In this document: piece by piece, positions 34,883 to 46,080 of the stretch
Layout of the letters: each line of letters opens with the position of its first letter
Position numbering within the stretch: position 1 is the stretch's first letter
Assembly: GCA_018350325.1 (NCBI GenBank)
Contig: JAEVLN010000007.1
Span: 959,109 to 1,023,108, forward strand
Source of the DNA: Globodera rostochiensis
Taxonomy: Eukaryota > Nematoda > Chromadorea > Rhabditida > Heteroderidae
Direction of reading: 5' to 3'
DNA length: 64,000 nt
Notes under the pieces: model-generated
The model's input: only the letters and a program-made list of their open reading frames with translations
The model's database searches: none
What the model was told of the DNA's origin: nothing
Translations under genes and position numbers: made by a program

Positions 34883-36660
34883 CATAAAAACGCCATATTT
34901 TTGACCCCTTAATGCCATAAAAAATGCCATCTTTTTGGAGTCGGTTGCCATATTTTCTCGCAGATGAATTGCTGCTCCCTGCTCCCATTCCTAAAAAGTT
35001 TACAAAAAATTGTCATATTCTTAATTTTGGTTGCAAATCTTTTTCAAATCATAAAAATTCAAAAAAATTCTCCCAATTTATGCACCTGTGGGGTCTCAAG
35101 AGTGAAAGGCTGTTTTCGACGTCTTTCTTGTTTCCTGGCTAGAATTGGTTGAAACGGAGGTCGATTCGGACTCTACGCCACCGAATAACCCTAGAAACGC
35201 CTTTCTCTCAAATTTTGATGGTTAAATAATTCGGACTATTTTTGTTTAAGGGTGTAGGGATTTGGCCAGGTTGGCTTTGGACCGATAACCCAAAATTCCG
35301 AAATTTTTTTTTGTTGTTGAATTTTCGTGCCCGAACCCCAAAGATCTCAACCCCAACCCCGGGGTTGCCACCCCTAATTAATGTACAAAATATTAATAAA
35401 TAAAAAGAGTAATAATGCCGAACCCCAAAGATCTCAACCCCAACCCCGGGGTTGCCAACCCTAATTAATGTACAAAATATTAATAAATAAAAAGAGGAAT
35501 AATGGAGCTGTTTGTTCTTTTTCCGCCATTCCCCAAGTATAAAACGCCACTTTAAGTTTAATTGCGCTGGGGTTGGACATTGACGTCGGTGTCCGGCTTG
35601 AATGGAAGTAATTTGTGCGCGTACTCTTCACAAACAAATTAATGTTTTTTTTTCTTTATGTTTTTATTTATTATTATTTTTTTGGCAAAATTTAATCGCT
35701 TCTCATTTTCAGTCGGTAATTGTTCTTCTCACGCATTTGTCTTTTAATTGGTGTGATGGCATTTACAAACGGTGATGCTCCTCAAATTCTCTTTTTTGCC
35801 CATATAAAATAGATAAATTTTCACATAAATTTTCATTCTGGCAGGGTGTCCACAAAGTTTTCTTTTTTTAATCAAAATGTTTTGGTACCCACCAAGCCTC
35901 ATTATTCAAAGCTCCATAGGTAATTCATTTGAATTTGTAATTAAAATTATTTCTTAAATTGAAATGTTGAATCAATGAATTTATCGGTGGGGGTTTCAAA
36001 ACTAAAATTTATTTCAGTAAGCCAAAAAAACTTACTTTGGCCTCCAGGCTCAACTGGCCAAACTTAAACCAACTCAGCTGTTCTAGGGAACGGATTTTTG
36101 CACTAAAAATAGCCAAAATAAGCAATAAAATCCCAAAGTTCCTAAAAAATCCGGCCCTAGTTATAGTTAAATTTTCTGGGTAACTGAGGAGTTAACCGAG
36201 TGTTTAGAAAAAACTGGTATTTTTCAATTTTTTTCAACTTTAATATTTTAATTCAAAATAATTTTTAAATCAATGCATTTCAATTTAGGAATAAATGGCA
36301 AACTTGCATTCCTGATTTATGATAAACTTTCTAGGTGTTTAGCCTTTTAGCAATTTGTTTATTACGAATTTTAGAATTTTTTATTATACAAAAACTCATT
36401 TCTAATAATATAAACCGTGACAAATTGAATGCAAAATTTATGTTAACTTAAAATAAAATTTTAATTGTTTGTATTAAGTATTTTAATTTGCTTGATACAT
36501 AGACGAATAATGTTAAACATTCCCATGGGTTTAATTAAAAAAAGCTAAAACGCTCCAATGAAAGAAACAAATTTTAATTGGCAAGCATAAATTGCAATAT
36601 AAATAGTTTTAATTGGGTATATTTTAAGTTATTATGTTTTGTTAATCATACGGGAATTTT
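34883..36660. repeat. Distal end of the duplication and unique A+T-rich spacer
   Basis: 34930-35785 repeats 18260-19010, plus about 110 bp near 35040-35150 that the first copy lacks. It includes the 84-bp tandem pair at 35330-35495. Homology to the first copy stops near 35785. From there to 36660 the sequence is unique, with no convincing exon. Confidence 0.6.
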
Positions 36661-36663
36661 TCT

Positions 36664-36793
36664 CTTGAATAAGACTATTTAAAAAAATAAAAAGATAATG
36701 AATAAGACTATTAAAAAATAAAAAGATAAATGAATAAGACTATTTAAAAAATAAAAAGATAAATGAATATGACTATTTAAAAAATAAAAAGAT
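36664..36793. repeat. Four-copy tandem repeat just before the Srt start codon
   Basis: Four copies of a unit of about 32 bp: GAATAAGACTATTTAAAAAA then TAAAAAGATAA, with one copy reading GAATATGAC. The last copy ends five bases before the presumed ATG at 36798, so it occupies the 5' UTR or core promoter. Confidence 0.85.
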
Positions 36794-36797
36794 AATA

Positions 36798-39387
36798 ATG
36801 GAAGTGTACATATTCCGTCATCATGAATACGAACGGTTGTACAACTGCACTGGGCTGGACATTGACTCTGTCCCGTTGGAGCGTCGGCAATATGTGCCGG
36901 AATCAATTGTACTCTGCGTGTTATGCGCCATTTACTACGTAACTAACAATTTTCAAATTTAAGCTAGAATTGCTCGGGATTGGATTTTTTGAAAAAAAAC
37001 CGTGGACCCACGAATTACCAAGGCTTCAAAACATTTTACATATTTAAATCCGCATTTTTTTAGGAAAGTTTTATTCCAGGGCAAACCTAAGAAGCTGTGG
37101 ATTTTGTTTTGGAATTTTGAAACAATGAATTTTCGAGCGAGGAACTCTAAAAATATATTAACTTGAAAGCTTCATTTGATCAATGCTCACAGTCTCCAGC
37201 TTTATTAAAATTTGAACCAGAATAAGTGGATTCATTTAATCTAAAAAAAATTCAATATCTTAACTACAATAATATATTTTATTTAAACCGTTTAATTACA
37301 TAATTACTATTCAATTGTGCAGGTTCTGTACGTGCCCTGCATGTATTCAATTTGGAAGCATTTGCGGGAGAACTCATGCTACAAGTTGTTGTTCTACATT
37401 GGCATCACCGACATAGTCAACATGGGCATTCTTGGCTTTGAAAGCGGTTGGCTCAGCTTGACCGGTGCCGTTTTCTGCACCCATCCGACACTGATTTATA
37501 TTTCGGGCGTGTCCGTGACAAGTATGGGAATTTATTTAAGTAATAAAGCATTTTTTACATATTCTTTTTAAGCGTTTTGGATTGCTGAAAGCACTGCTGA
37601 TTTGGTAATTTAAAATGGAAATTGATTTTTATTTTAATTGCCGTAGACTTTAGAAATTAAAATGTCTTGTCTAAATTAATTGTTTGTATTCGGAGGTCCG
37701 AGCCCAAACTTGCTAAAATTGGATTTTTTTGGCTTAACTATAGGGGTCGGGCTTTATTAGGGAAGTAGGCTCTATTAGAGTCCGGTAAATAAAAATTTCC
37801 GAAAAAAATTTAAAATTTGAACGGTGATTTTTGAAGAAGCATCTCATTTTATCTTAATTAAAAATATGATTCTAATGAACAAACAAATTTTTGGAAACTT
37901 ATGAGGCAGATTTAAAAATAAAATAAAAATAATATTCTGAGCCTAAACTTTCTGAGAATTGGATTTCGGCTGCTTCACTGCTAACTGAACCACTTTTTTC
38001 CTGAGTATCTTTTACGAATTTAATGGCAAAACAAAATTTAAAAGCAGGCAAAAAGCAGGAATTTAGAGCAAGAAAAAAAGGAAAAAGTTGCTAAAATATT
38101 ACAAATTTAGTAACATTCAAAGCTTAAATGCTTTAGAATTAATAATTAAGCGGACTAAATGCTTCACTATCTTTTGATAGTGTCAGAAAATAAAAAAGGT
38201 CGAAAATTTCGACTTTTTCGTGATCAGTTTTCAAATATTACTAAGATTTTAGAGAACTTAGAAAACTTGCTAAAACAGATTATCTGGGGTCAGCCTGGAA
38301 AAACTAAAAAAATTAGTTAAAAATTAATGAATTATTTTATTTTTTATTTTTTAAATTCTTTTTTTTAATTGTGTACATACAAATTGGTTATTTAAATAAA
38401 GATTTTGGCGTTGAACCGCTGTCTTGAGCTTGGCGCCCCGCATTACGCACGCATTTTTTTCTCCGGCCGCCGAACGACTATGTGGATCATCGCCTGCTCC
38501 CTCTACGCCCTGTATTGGACCTTTTTCAAAAAGCCCGTGCTGTTCAGCGGGATGTTCTTTGCCTGGTTCTTCAACCCATACGTTGGCTATCGCGCTGATG
38601 ATCAGAATGATGTGATTGTGAATGAAATAAATTTGGCCAAATTATTTATTAATACAAAAAGATTAATTTGAATTAGAAATTTAGTTTGAAGTACGGCTTC
38701 AAATTCTGCAAGACATTGGCGTCGCTTTACTTTGTCCAACCATCTATCTGATCTTTGCCGTCAAACTTCTTGTCGATGTTCGCAAGAGTCGTCAACACTT
38801 TGGCGCTGTCATGTCCGAATTGAACACAATACAAGCAAAGGCACTTTTTGTCGGATTGTTTAAACTTTAAAATTTCAGATTGATTCATAATTTAATGATC
38901 ACAATAATTTATTTTGAAGCGTAATTAATTTTTTGATAGTTAAAAGCGATTGAATTTTTCTTTTTATTTGTTTAAAATTTTAGACATTTGCCCAAGTGTT
39001 TTTGGTGTCCATGCTGAACACGGTGACTGGCACTATTTATGTGTACATGCAATACTACAGTACCGAACAGTGGATGATCACTGTTGGCGAATTTGCGTGG
39101 TAATCAAAATCTTTTTGACAAATTGATTGATTATTAATTTTTGTAATTTTAGGTTTCATGTTCATGGTAACGCTTTAATGTTGTTCATTACACTTAATTG
39201 ATCATAAACATTATGCCAAGGATTTCCTCCGGTCATTTATTTGGCACTGAACAAAACCATACGCGACGATTGCCGAATGCTGTATATGAAGGTGTTCAAG
39301 CGTCACCGTGTCAGCTACGTCAGTGGCATCACTATAATTCGTCCAGAAACGACGCACACGGCATACCGTGCCACGGCACCAATTTAG
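36798..39387 (+). CDS. Serpentine chemoreceptor, Srt class (nematode GPCR)
   Basis: Eight exons fit in phase: 36798-36938, 37323-37521, 37573-37604, 38402-38611, 38685-38840, 38984-39099, 39153-39166, 39221-39387. Together they encode 344 aa, the usual size for this class. Family signs: YVPCMYSIW then SCYKLLFYIGITDIVNMG (TM1-2), GAVFCTHPTLIYISG (TM2-3 with the conserved Cys), a tiny exon reading FWIAESTADL that joins LALNRCLEL (end of TM3), DIGVALLCPTIYLIFAVKLL (TM5), QVFLVSMLNTV (TM6) and PPVIYLALNKTIRDD (TM7). Srt receptors are seven-helix plasma-membrane proteins, presumably chemosensory. The exon 5 donor is uncertain: GCAAAG at 38835 or GCACTT at 38841, both phase 0, or a weak GT. No broken codon is seen. 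AATAAA follows near 39419. Confidence 0.82.
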
Positions 39388-40870
39388 CGCTAATACAATA
39401 TGTGGTATTTGAAAATTTAATAAAAACATTTAAAATTAAGCATTCAAATCATTTGTTTTAGAAACTTTTTTATTTAGGCTAAGAAATAATGAAGAATGAT
39501 GGATGGCGATTCGATGGAATGAATGTTGATGATTAATTATCTTGAAACCGCGGATATTCCCTACAAAATATTTTAACATTTTCGGCATATCTCTAACATA
39601 ATTAAACCCTGGTAAATGCTGATCATGTTTATTTCCAAATCCTTATCCGGGATTTTCAAAATCCGGGCTCTATTAGTAATAATATCGAAAAATTGGTGGT
39701 TTATGTAGATAAACAAGGCTGAGTTTGGTGAACTGGAATCAATAAAAGTAATAAAATAATTATTTTATTAATGGTTATATAGATAAACAAGGCTAGGTTT
39801 AGCATAAATATTTATGTATATAACATGAATTTTTAATATAATTTGAGTCAAAAATTTAAAATTTTCTTGTCGGCGCCTATCGGTACGCCGACCGCCAACC
39901 CCTAATAAAGCAGAATTCGGAAATTGGATTTCTAAAAATTCAAAAATCGGCAAATTATCGAGATTTTACACAATTTTCTTAACACTAAAAAAAGTTTTGG
40001 CATTAAATTCATATATTTATTTACACACTAAAAAATATTCCTGATTTTTTTCTGATTTTTCAGCCGGTATTCCTGATTTTTGGGTTTGACATGTGGCTAC
40101 TATTAATATTTCATGAATTTGTGGTGACTGGTCAGAAAATGCGTTGAATAAAATTTTATTAAAAATTTTAAAAAAATCGGAAATTTGGGGATTTTATTAT
40201 GTTTTCTAAAATTTTTTGGGTTTTGTACAAAATTTTGGGTCCAAAAAAAACCAAAACCCAAAAAAACCCAAAAAATTTTGTTCAAAATATTTGTTTGGTC
40301 TGAGTTCCGTTCTCTACTGGCACCGGACCCCTCTCCCATAAGAGGGTTCTTATTTAAATTATATGAAAATTAATTTTGAATTAATATTTTATAAAGGTTT
40401 TGAAATAATATTCGTTTATTTAATAAAAAAGTTTCACAAAAATCGTCTACGCAAGCGACTTGTCCGATTTTATTTCGAAAATGGTGCAGATATGAGTCTA
40501 TTCGAAGTCATCTTCCTTGGCATAAGCTTCCTGATCATCATTATTCCCCTCATTATTTTCTGTCTTTGGTCGAGACGATAAATGACCAAAAATGGTGAAA
40601 TGTACGAATAGAACCATGTGTCAGTAGTGAGCTATGGGTAAATCGGAACATTTGGCGCTATTTTTTAATTCAAATTTTTGGCGCTATTTTTGAATTTTTG
40701 GCGTCATTTTTTGCAAACCTATGGTCCACTTTTTTAAAGGAGGTTTTGTTTGTTGTTTGAATCAATGGAAAAGTGCAAATCTGAGGGCGCGAAATTGGAA
40801 TTTTTTCTGTGTGAAAATTTGAATTTTTGGTGGAATCCGGACCCTGTAGTTGGGTGGTTTTACACAATTT
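39388..40870. other. Intergenic stretch with dispersed hairpin and CAAAACCCAAAA repeat
   Basis: Contains the TATATAGATAAACAAGGCTAG repeat (39700-39800), a TCGGCGCCTATCGG hairpin at 39868-39897, and a CCAAAACCCAAAA foldback at 40200-40330, also seen at 56750-56930. The ORF at 40363-40581 ends in one hydrophobic segment followed by WSRR but has no support as a gene. Nothing else is recognised. Confidence 0.4.
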
Positions 40871-40879
40871 GAAAAAAGT

Positions 40880-41230
40880 AACATCTTCTACTAAATCGCG
40901 CCGATAGAGCTCCATGCACCCGTTCGGCAATGTCTGTGAGTTCGGGCGCATCGCCATACTCGGAAGGTTACGAATTATTAGCAAATCATCATTTCGTTGT
41001 CCGTAGGCAGAGTGTTTAGAGCAATAATGAAATGCAAATTGTACACTCCGCTGTCGGACAGCGAAATGATAATTTTCTAATAATTCGCAATTTCCTCAAG
41101 TCCTTTTGGGTTGTTGTTGTGGCGCGAGAGCAGGAGGAGGAGGAAGAATCCGACGATGTCGATGAGAACGAACTCACAGACATTGGCCGGATGGGTCCAT
41201 GGAGCTCATCGTCGGCGCGATTTCGCGCCG
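40880..41230. repeat. Inverted duplication centred near 41030
   Basis: Left-arm sequence (ATTATTAGCAAATCATCATTTCG, then GTCCGTAGGCAGAGTG) is mirrored at 41043-41090, and CAATGTCTGTGAGTTCGGGC at 40928-40947 mirrors 41165-41190. The right arm is G+C-rich and the left arm more diverged. Both arms encode a related peptide (RTNSQTL and RPNSQTL) when each is read outward from the centre. Confidence 0.6.
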
Positions 41231-41775
41231 AGAGGTCCAACTGCTTCCAGAGTTGGCGCACGTGCTTCGGCACGCCTTTTTTGCGAAGATGATCAACATC
41301 TTCACAAAAAAGGCGTGTCGAAGGACGCGCGCTAGTGTGGCAGCTGCTGGCCCCACGAGCGCTCTCAACGGGCGAAGCGCCGACAAAAGCGTCGTCAGAA
41401 ACTGTGAGATTGGTAGTAGTGGCAGAGATGCCGGAAGATAAAAGTTGCAATTTGCTGAATGAACACTTGAGCCGGAGGAAGTTGTTCTGGTGGTGTTGCT
41501 GCTGCTACGGGAAGGGAATTGGCGATTTGTGCAGACGGAGGAAGAACGGGATGGGGTTGGAAATTCGGAGGTATTCGGTGGGGGGTGGGCGGTAGAAAGG
41601 CCGCGAGCGACGGTTGAACTGACGGAGATGGTGAAATGCGGACTGACGACGACGACGATGGCGGCGGATATTGATGGACGGGCTGTCCAGTGACAGCATT
41701 GTCAGATTCGAAAATGTTGTTGTTGGGGAAGTAGCCGTCATTGTAGTCGCCATGTTCGCCATCTTGCCATACCAA
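41016..41775 (-). CDS. Possible coding region, low-complexity protein of unknown function
   Basis: A local G+C-rich island, unlike its A+T-rich surroundings. On the minus strand an open frame from 41775 reads a Pro/Ser-rich sequence (YPPPSSSSSVRISPSPS). A second frame overlapping its end (41450-41016) reads KGVPKHVRQLWKQLDLSARN followed by a Ser-rich tract. I could not join the two frames with a good intron in phase, and plus-strand frames are also open (acidic EEEEESDD). The strand, start and product are undecided. It could be a relict exon or repeat-derived. Confidence 0.25.
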
Positions 41776-42062
41776 TGGGAGTGCAACTTTTTAACAGGAT
41801 TAATATGCACCAAAAATGCTCAAAATTTATATTTTTAACTATTTTTCCCAAAACATTCAAATTGGATTTTGTAATAAAATTTTTAATTAAAAGTGCGCCA
41901 AAGTAAATTCGTACCCTATTAACAGCAACAACAACCAAAAAGCAAAACGTACCAAAAGAACGCGCGTTCGTTGCTGCTCGTCGTATCCGCATATGGAGAA
42001 GGTTTCGCCGCCGTCTCCCTCCAATACCAACAATCTTAATTGAAAATAAAATAAATAAAATT

Positions 42063-42492
42063 TTAAAAAACGCCTAACATTTTACGTGCCATCTCAAGCA
42101 CCAACACACGGCGAGGGTGTGGATGGTCATCAGTGATCGGGAGCACCTGGTACGCCTTCTCACTGATAACCATCCAAAGTACGCCGAGGGACGTGGCCGC
42201 CTGGAAAAAACAATGGTTTTTAGCAAAATATTTTGAATGTTTATTTTTTAAAAAACACCTCAACGAGGAGTTCTTCGTCCAATAAATATTGATTTCTTCC
42301 CCAGACGTTGTCGACGTCCTGCTGTCCAGGAGGCACCAAGAATTCGACTATGTAAAATCGGCGGTCGATGTGACACAGCGTGCATGGCGCATGATCGTAA
42401 AGGCGTATGCTGATGTAGTCGTATGCGGTATTGTAGTCGTCGTTTGTTTCCGGTGCGTCGAGAGGTGTTTGCGCATTGTGCCGATGTAGGCA
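42063..42492 (-). CDS. 3' exons of an unrecognised gene
   Basis: Two minus-strand exons fit in phase 0: 42492-42259 (78 codons) and 42200-42063 (46 codons including stop), with a 58-bp intron GTGTTT...TTTTCCAG. Readable stretches include AYDYISIRLYDHAPCTLCHI, DRRFYIVEFLVPPG and ISEKAYQVLPITDDHPHPRR, which have balanced, protein-like composition. The 5' side begins at a good acceptor (TTGACAG), so earlier exons should lie above 42492. I see none that can be assigned, because the next kilobase upstream is mostly repeat. No family is recognised. The gene may be complete with distant exons, or a fragment. Confidence 0.45.
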
Positions 42493-43041
42493 CTGTCAAG
42501 ATATTAATCAATTATATAAAAGAATACTATTAATTCTTTATAATTTTCGATGAATTTTAGGAGCATAAATGGTTTTTACCCCTAATTTAATACCCTAATA
42601 TGCCCAAAACTTAATTTTTCTTATTTAACGTATAATTAAATAGGGCCTTTTCGCATATTATTTTAGTATTTTGGAGGGTTGAAAAGATCAAAAAATCGCG
42701 GTGGTTTTAACTGTTAGGCCAATTCATCGCTAGATGGCCAGCTCCGCGCCAGCCACTCGAGCGCTGCGCCATTTCAGCGCCGCGATGTAAAATATTTTGG
42801 ATGTTTTGTCTTGCATAAGTCTAATTTAACCCCTTCTCGGAAAGGGGGTCGGGTTTTAATAGGAAATGGGTTCTATTAGATTCGGTAAACAACAATTTCC
42901 GGAAAAAGTGAAGGCTTTGAAGGAAAATCTTATCTTAAACTAAAAAATATGATTCTAATGAACAAACAATTGACCCTGATCGATCAGCAAATTTAATAAT
43001 TCATATTCATTAATGACATTAATTGCTTGAGATTTTACCTG
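42493..43041. other. Intergenic stretch with a short G+C-rich island
   Basis: A+T-rich except 42725-42790, which is G+C-rich (TGGCCAGCTCCGCGCC) with several GCGC motifs and no supported reading frame. The end (42835-42965) resembles the spacer at 37725-37890 (GGGCTTTATTAGG and TCTATTAGAGTCCGGTAAA against GGGTTTTAATAGG and TCTATTAGATTCGGTAAA). Confidence 0.4.
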
Positions 43042-43308
43042 TACTAGAGCTCGGTGATTGCACGTCTTGCGGGAATAGTATCGTCTCTTCAGAGCCGCTA
43101 CGTTGAAGGCGTTCTCTCGCCGGGTAGAGACTAGTGATAAGAAATGGAAAAAATCACTACACTGGGATGCGATATCGTTCTCTGGTCTTCGATTTCTTAT
43201 CATTTCTTATCACTAGTCTCTACCCGGCGAGAGAGCGCCTTCAACGCAGCGGCTCTGAAGAGACGATACTATTCCCGCGAGGCGTGAAATCACCGGGCTC
43301 TAACCTGT
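43042..43308. mobile_element. Foldback element D with TAGAGC-CGG ends
   Basis: The left arm CTAGAGCTCGGTGATT... GGGTAGAGACTAGTGATAAG is mirrored by CTTATCACTAGTCTCTACCC ... ATCACCGGGCTCTAAC, with arms of about 105 bp and a spacer of about 50 bp. The arms are about 90% matched. ORFs across it are artefacts of the palindrome. Confidence 0.75.
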
Positions 43309-43490
43309 ACCGGCAATTTTATATGATATTAAATACTTTTGCTGAGCTCCAAAAAACGCCAAAAAAGAAACATTCAAATTTCAATTCTTATAAAAAAAAA
43401 AGATATTTTAAATTTTCAATTAATCAAATATTTTTTGTATATTTTCAGTTAATAAAATCCCTTTGTAAATTTTCAACCGAGATCAGACAA

Positions 43491-43750
43491 CTGCATTTAC
43501 TACGTAACCAACAATTATAAACATAACTGTTCAAATTTAAGCTAGAATGGCTCGGGACCTTGAAAACCCCGTGGAGCCGCGAATTATTTTAAATCCGCAT
43601 TTTTTGGGATTTCTATTCCAGGGCAAACCTAAGAAAACCCATGGATTTTGTTTTGGAATATGGGAACGAATGATTTCCGAGCTAGGCACTCTAAAAATCT
43701 GTCAAACTTGTAAGCCATCTGATCAATGCTCACTATCAGCTTTATTTTTC
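43491..43750 (+). pseudogene. Relic of Srt intron 1
   Basis: Diverged copy of 36928-37205: CATTTACTACGTAAC at the exon 1 donor, then ATTTAAGCTAGAAT, CCAGGGCAAACCTAAG, ATGGATTTTGTTTTGGAAT and GATCAATGCTCAC in the same order. Only the last codons of exon 1 and the intron are kept, so this is a non-coding remnant of a former Srt duplicate. Between here and 44054 there is only a G-run (43946-43961) and unassigned sequence. Confidence 0.7.
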
Positions 43751-44054
43751 CAGGCCTGACTTTCGCTATTTTTTAACTATAATAAATGATAAATTTTATC
43801 TTTTGCTTTTGTGAAAGGACGGCATCACATGAACATCGGCATAATATTACAACAATTTCCGGCGATTGGCAAATTTGTGAAAAATCATCTCCGCCGTTGT
43901 CTGAGCCGGTGGCATTCTACCTTCATTTGCCATTCATTTTTTTTTGGGGGGGGGGGGGGGGTCTGTTCACATTAAATGGTATTTAAGGCTTTCAGAATCG
44001 GAATATTCCATCAACCAATTCCATTTCACAAATTCAAAAAGTCTTGAAACAAAA

Positions 44055-44966
44055 ATGGCCAATCCTTCAACTCTGCCAATGTTGTCCGCCATCGCAATTG
44101 TCTGTGTGCTGATCAGCGATGTGTGCCTGGCGGCGCCCAGTGAGACTTAAAAGAATTAAAACCTCTGAATTCAACTTCAAACATTTAAAATATTTGCTTA
44201 GAATAAATTTTGGCAGTTTAACGCTCCCAGGTTCAAGTAATCCCAAAAGAATGGAATTTTTGTAAAAATCCGGGCTATAATCTCTAATTAATGCCAATCG
44301 CAGACATTTAAAACTTAATTGAGTAATTTTATATTTTCTAAGGTTTCCCGTGCTGTCCGGGCAGTCAGCAAGTGGCTGCACTAATGTCCGGTTACATCGT
44401 CAACTTCACGAATTCGGTAGAAACCAACGACAAACAGACGCTGTGCGGACGCGTAATTGAGGATGTCCAATGCATGAAGCGTGAATTGGAGGCGATGAAC
44501 AGCTGCCAAATGGGCGGCGGTGCCCAAATTGTGGCTGAAATTGACGCGCAACTTTCCTCAGCAGGTCGTGGAAATTAAACAAAATTAATTTACACAAATT
44601 TAAAATTTTTTTTAATTGAAGATGCCTGTGCAAACAGTCTCAGCTTTGTCCGTGCCATGTTTGAGTTGGCCGCAAAAGCGACTGGGCACATGAAAAGCTC
44701 CAAATGGGACCATGTGACCCGAAACTTTGTCACTGAAATTGGGATCATCGACGAATTGTGCCACGTGTTGAACATCAGTCTCAACAAAGCCGTTTTCGCT
44801 AAGCCTCTTAAAGGTTCAATTTACTTTTCACAAATTTAAAAATTGTTTGGATTTTTATAAAATTAGTTTTTTTAACATTTAAGGTGACGAAGCGCACAAA
44901 AATGTGCCACGGCCAAGCCAAGTGTTCAGCAACCCGGGCAAGCCCAATGCTTACACAAAGGAATAA
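44055..44966 (+). CDS. Small secreted cysteine-containing protein, unknown family
   Basis: Four exons with phase-1 introns throughout: 44055-44139, 44343-44564, 44622-44813, 44884-44966. They make 582 nt, 193 aa. Residues 1-27 look like a signal peptide (hydrophobic MLSAIAIVCVLISDVCLA followed by AP). The mature part has seven cysteines (FPCCPG, TLCGRV, VQCMKR, NSCQMG, DACANS, ELCHVL), two sequons (NFT, NIS) and a basic, Pro-containing tail. All introns in one phase suggests an exon-modular secreted protein. The first exon is preceded by a polypurine stretch, and AATAAA lies about 84 bp past the stop. A truncated paralogue follows at 47.3 kb. I do not recognise the family. Confidence 0.75.
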
Positions 44967-46080
44967 AGTGATGTTTGGATGAGACAACATTTAGCTTCAA
45001 TCGATCGAAGTAAATAATTTAGATGTAGACATAATTATGCTAATTGACCCTTAATAAAAGCTATTAAAGAACCATTTCACAAGATTTGAGTTTGTCAAAT
45101 TTGGATGCCGAATATGAAAAGCCATTCTAATTGATATTTGGATTAGGCGCCGGATGTGAACAGGCGTCCGGAATAGAAAAAGTCTAAAATTGTTTGGACC
45201 GGATTTAATGGCAGCAAATTTGCCTACGGCCCTCGTTTTGAGCTTATGACCAAAAACAAAAGCCTTATATTTAGCAAGAGGCTCGCTTTCGGTCGCTGTC
45301 AGCTTTGAAATATCCAAAAATTACCCAATGTAATCATTATTAAGGGCTTTGAGCGGGGAAGCCAAATTGCCTTCTCTTTATGGCAAATGCCATCATTTTG
45401 AAATTTTGCCATTACATTTGCCATTTCTCCACACTTGCCATTAGTTTGCCATTTCTTGGGGGAAAATTCTCATTTTTCGAGGAAAAAATAAAGATTTCCC
45501 GAAAATAGTGCTCCTCTTTAGCCAAATTCAGTTGTGCCTTTGTAATCCTTTGTTGTATGCCGCCGGCTATTGATTGAATTTGTCTTTGTTGAACGACTTT
45601 GAGGACATTGACGAGCTGTTGTTCTCAAACCACGATGTACTAATTTCCTTCTTTTACAAAACTCTCCCAATTCATTAATGGCCTCAATTAAAGTTAATTT
45701 TGTTGTAAGAAGCTCCTTGCCAAAAGATTTATTGCTTATTGAATTTAACCCTATTAGTTTAAGGAAGGCTATTATTGTCAGAATTAGAGTTAACCATAGC
45801 AGTAATGTTTCTTAAGAACTTTATTTTTTTATTTTCTTTTTGTCAGAAAAAAACAAACAAAATTATTATTGACAACAAAACAACAAAAAACTTTTTGGAT
45901 TTATAAATAAGCAAAAAAAATGTGTTTTAATTTTTCTCATTATATCAATTAGGCAACTCTCTTTTTAAGTTTAAAACGCTCGAAGCGCTTATGTCTATTC
46001 AAAATTATAAATATTTTTAATACACAAAAAGTGGCAAAATGATTATATCCCAGTAATGAACCACTGAAGATCGCACAGAT
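44967..46080. other. Intergenic stretch with TGCCA-rich repeat
   Basis: Holds a diverged TGCCA-rich repeat (45375-45515) and otherwise A+T-rich sequence. An ORF on the minus strand at 45051-45317 has no supporting features. No exon of the neighbouring genes is seen. Confidence 0.4.

Noticed and set aside
40363..40581. Small ORF ending in a hydrophobic helix and WSRR
   Set aside because: The first part is A+T-driven. There is no splice partner, conservation or promoter evidence. It might be a tiny membrane peptide but cannot be supported.
43786..44000. Possible upstream exon of the small secreted gene
   Set aside because: The ORF runs through a G-run, has stops near the real start, and the signal peptide begins cleanly at 44055.
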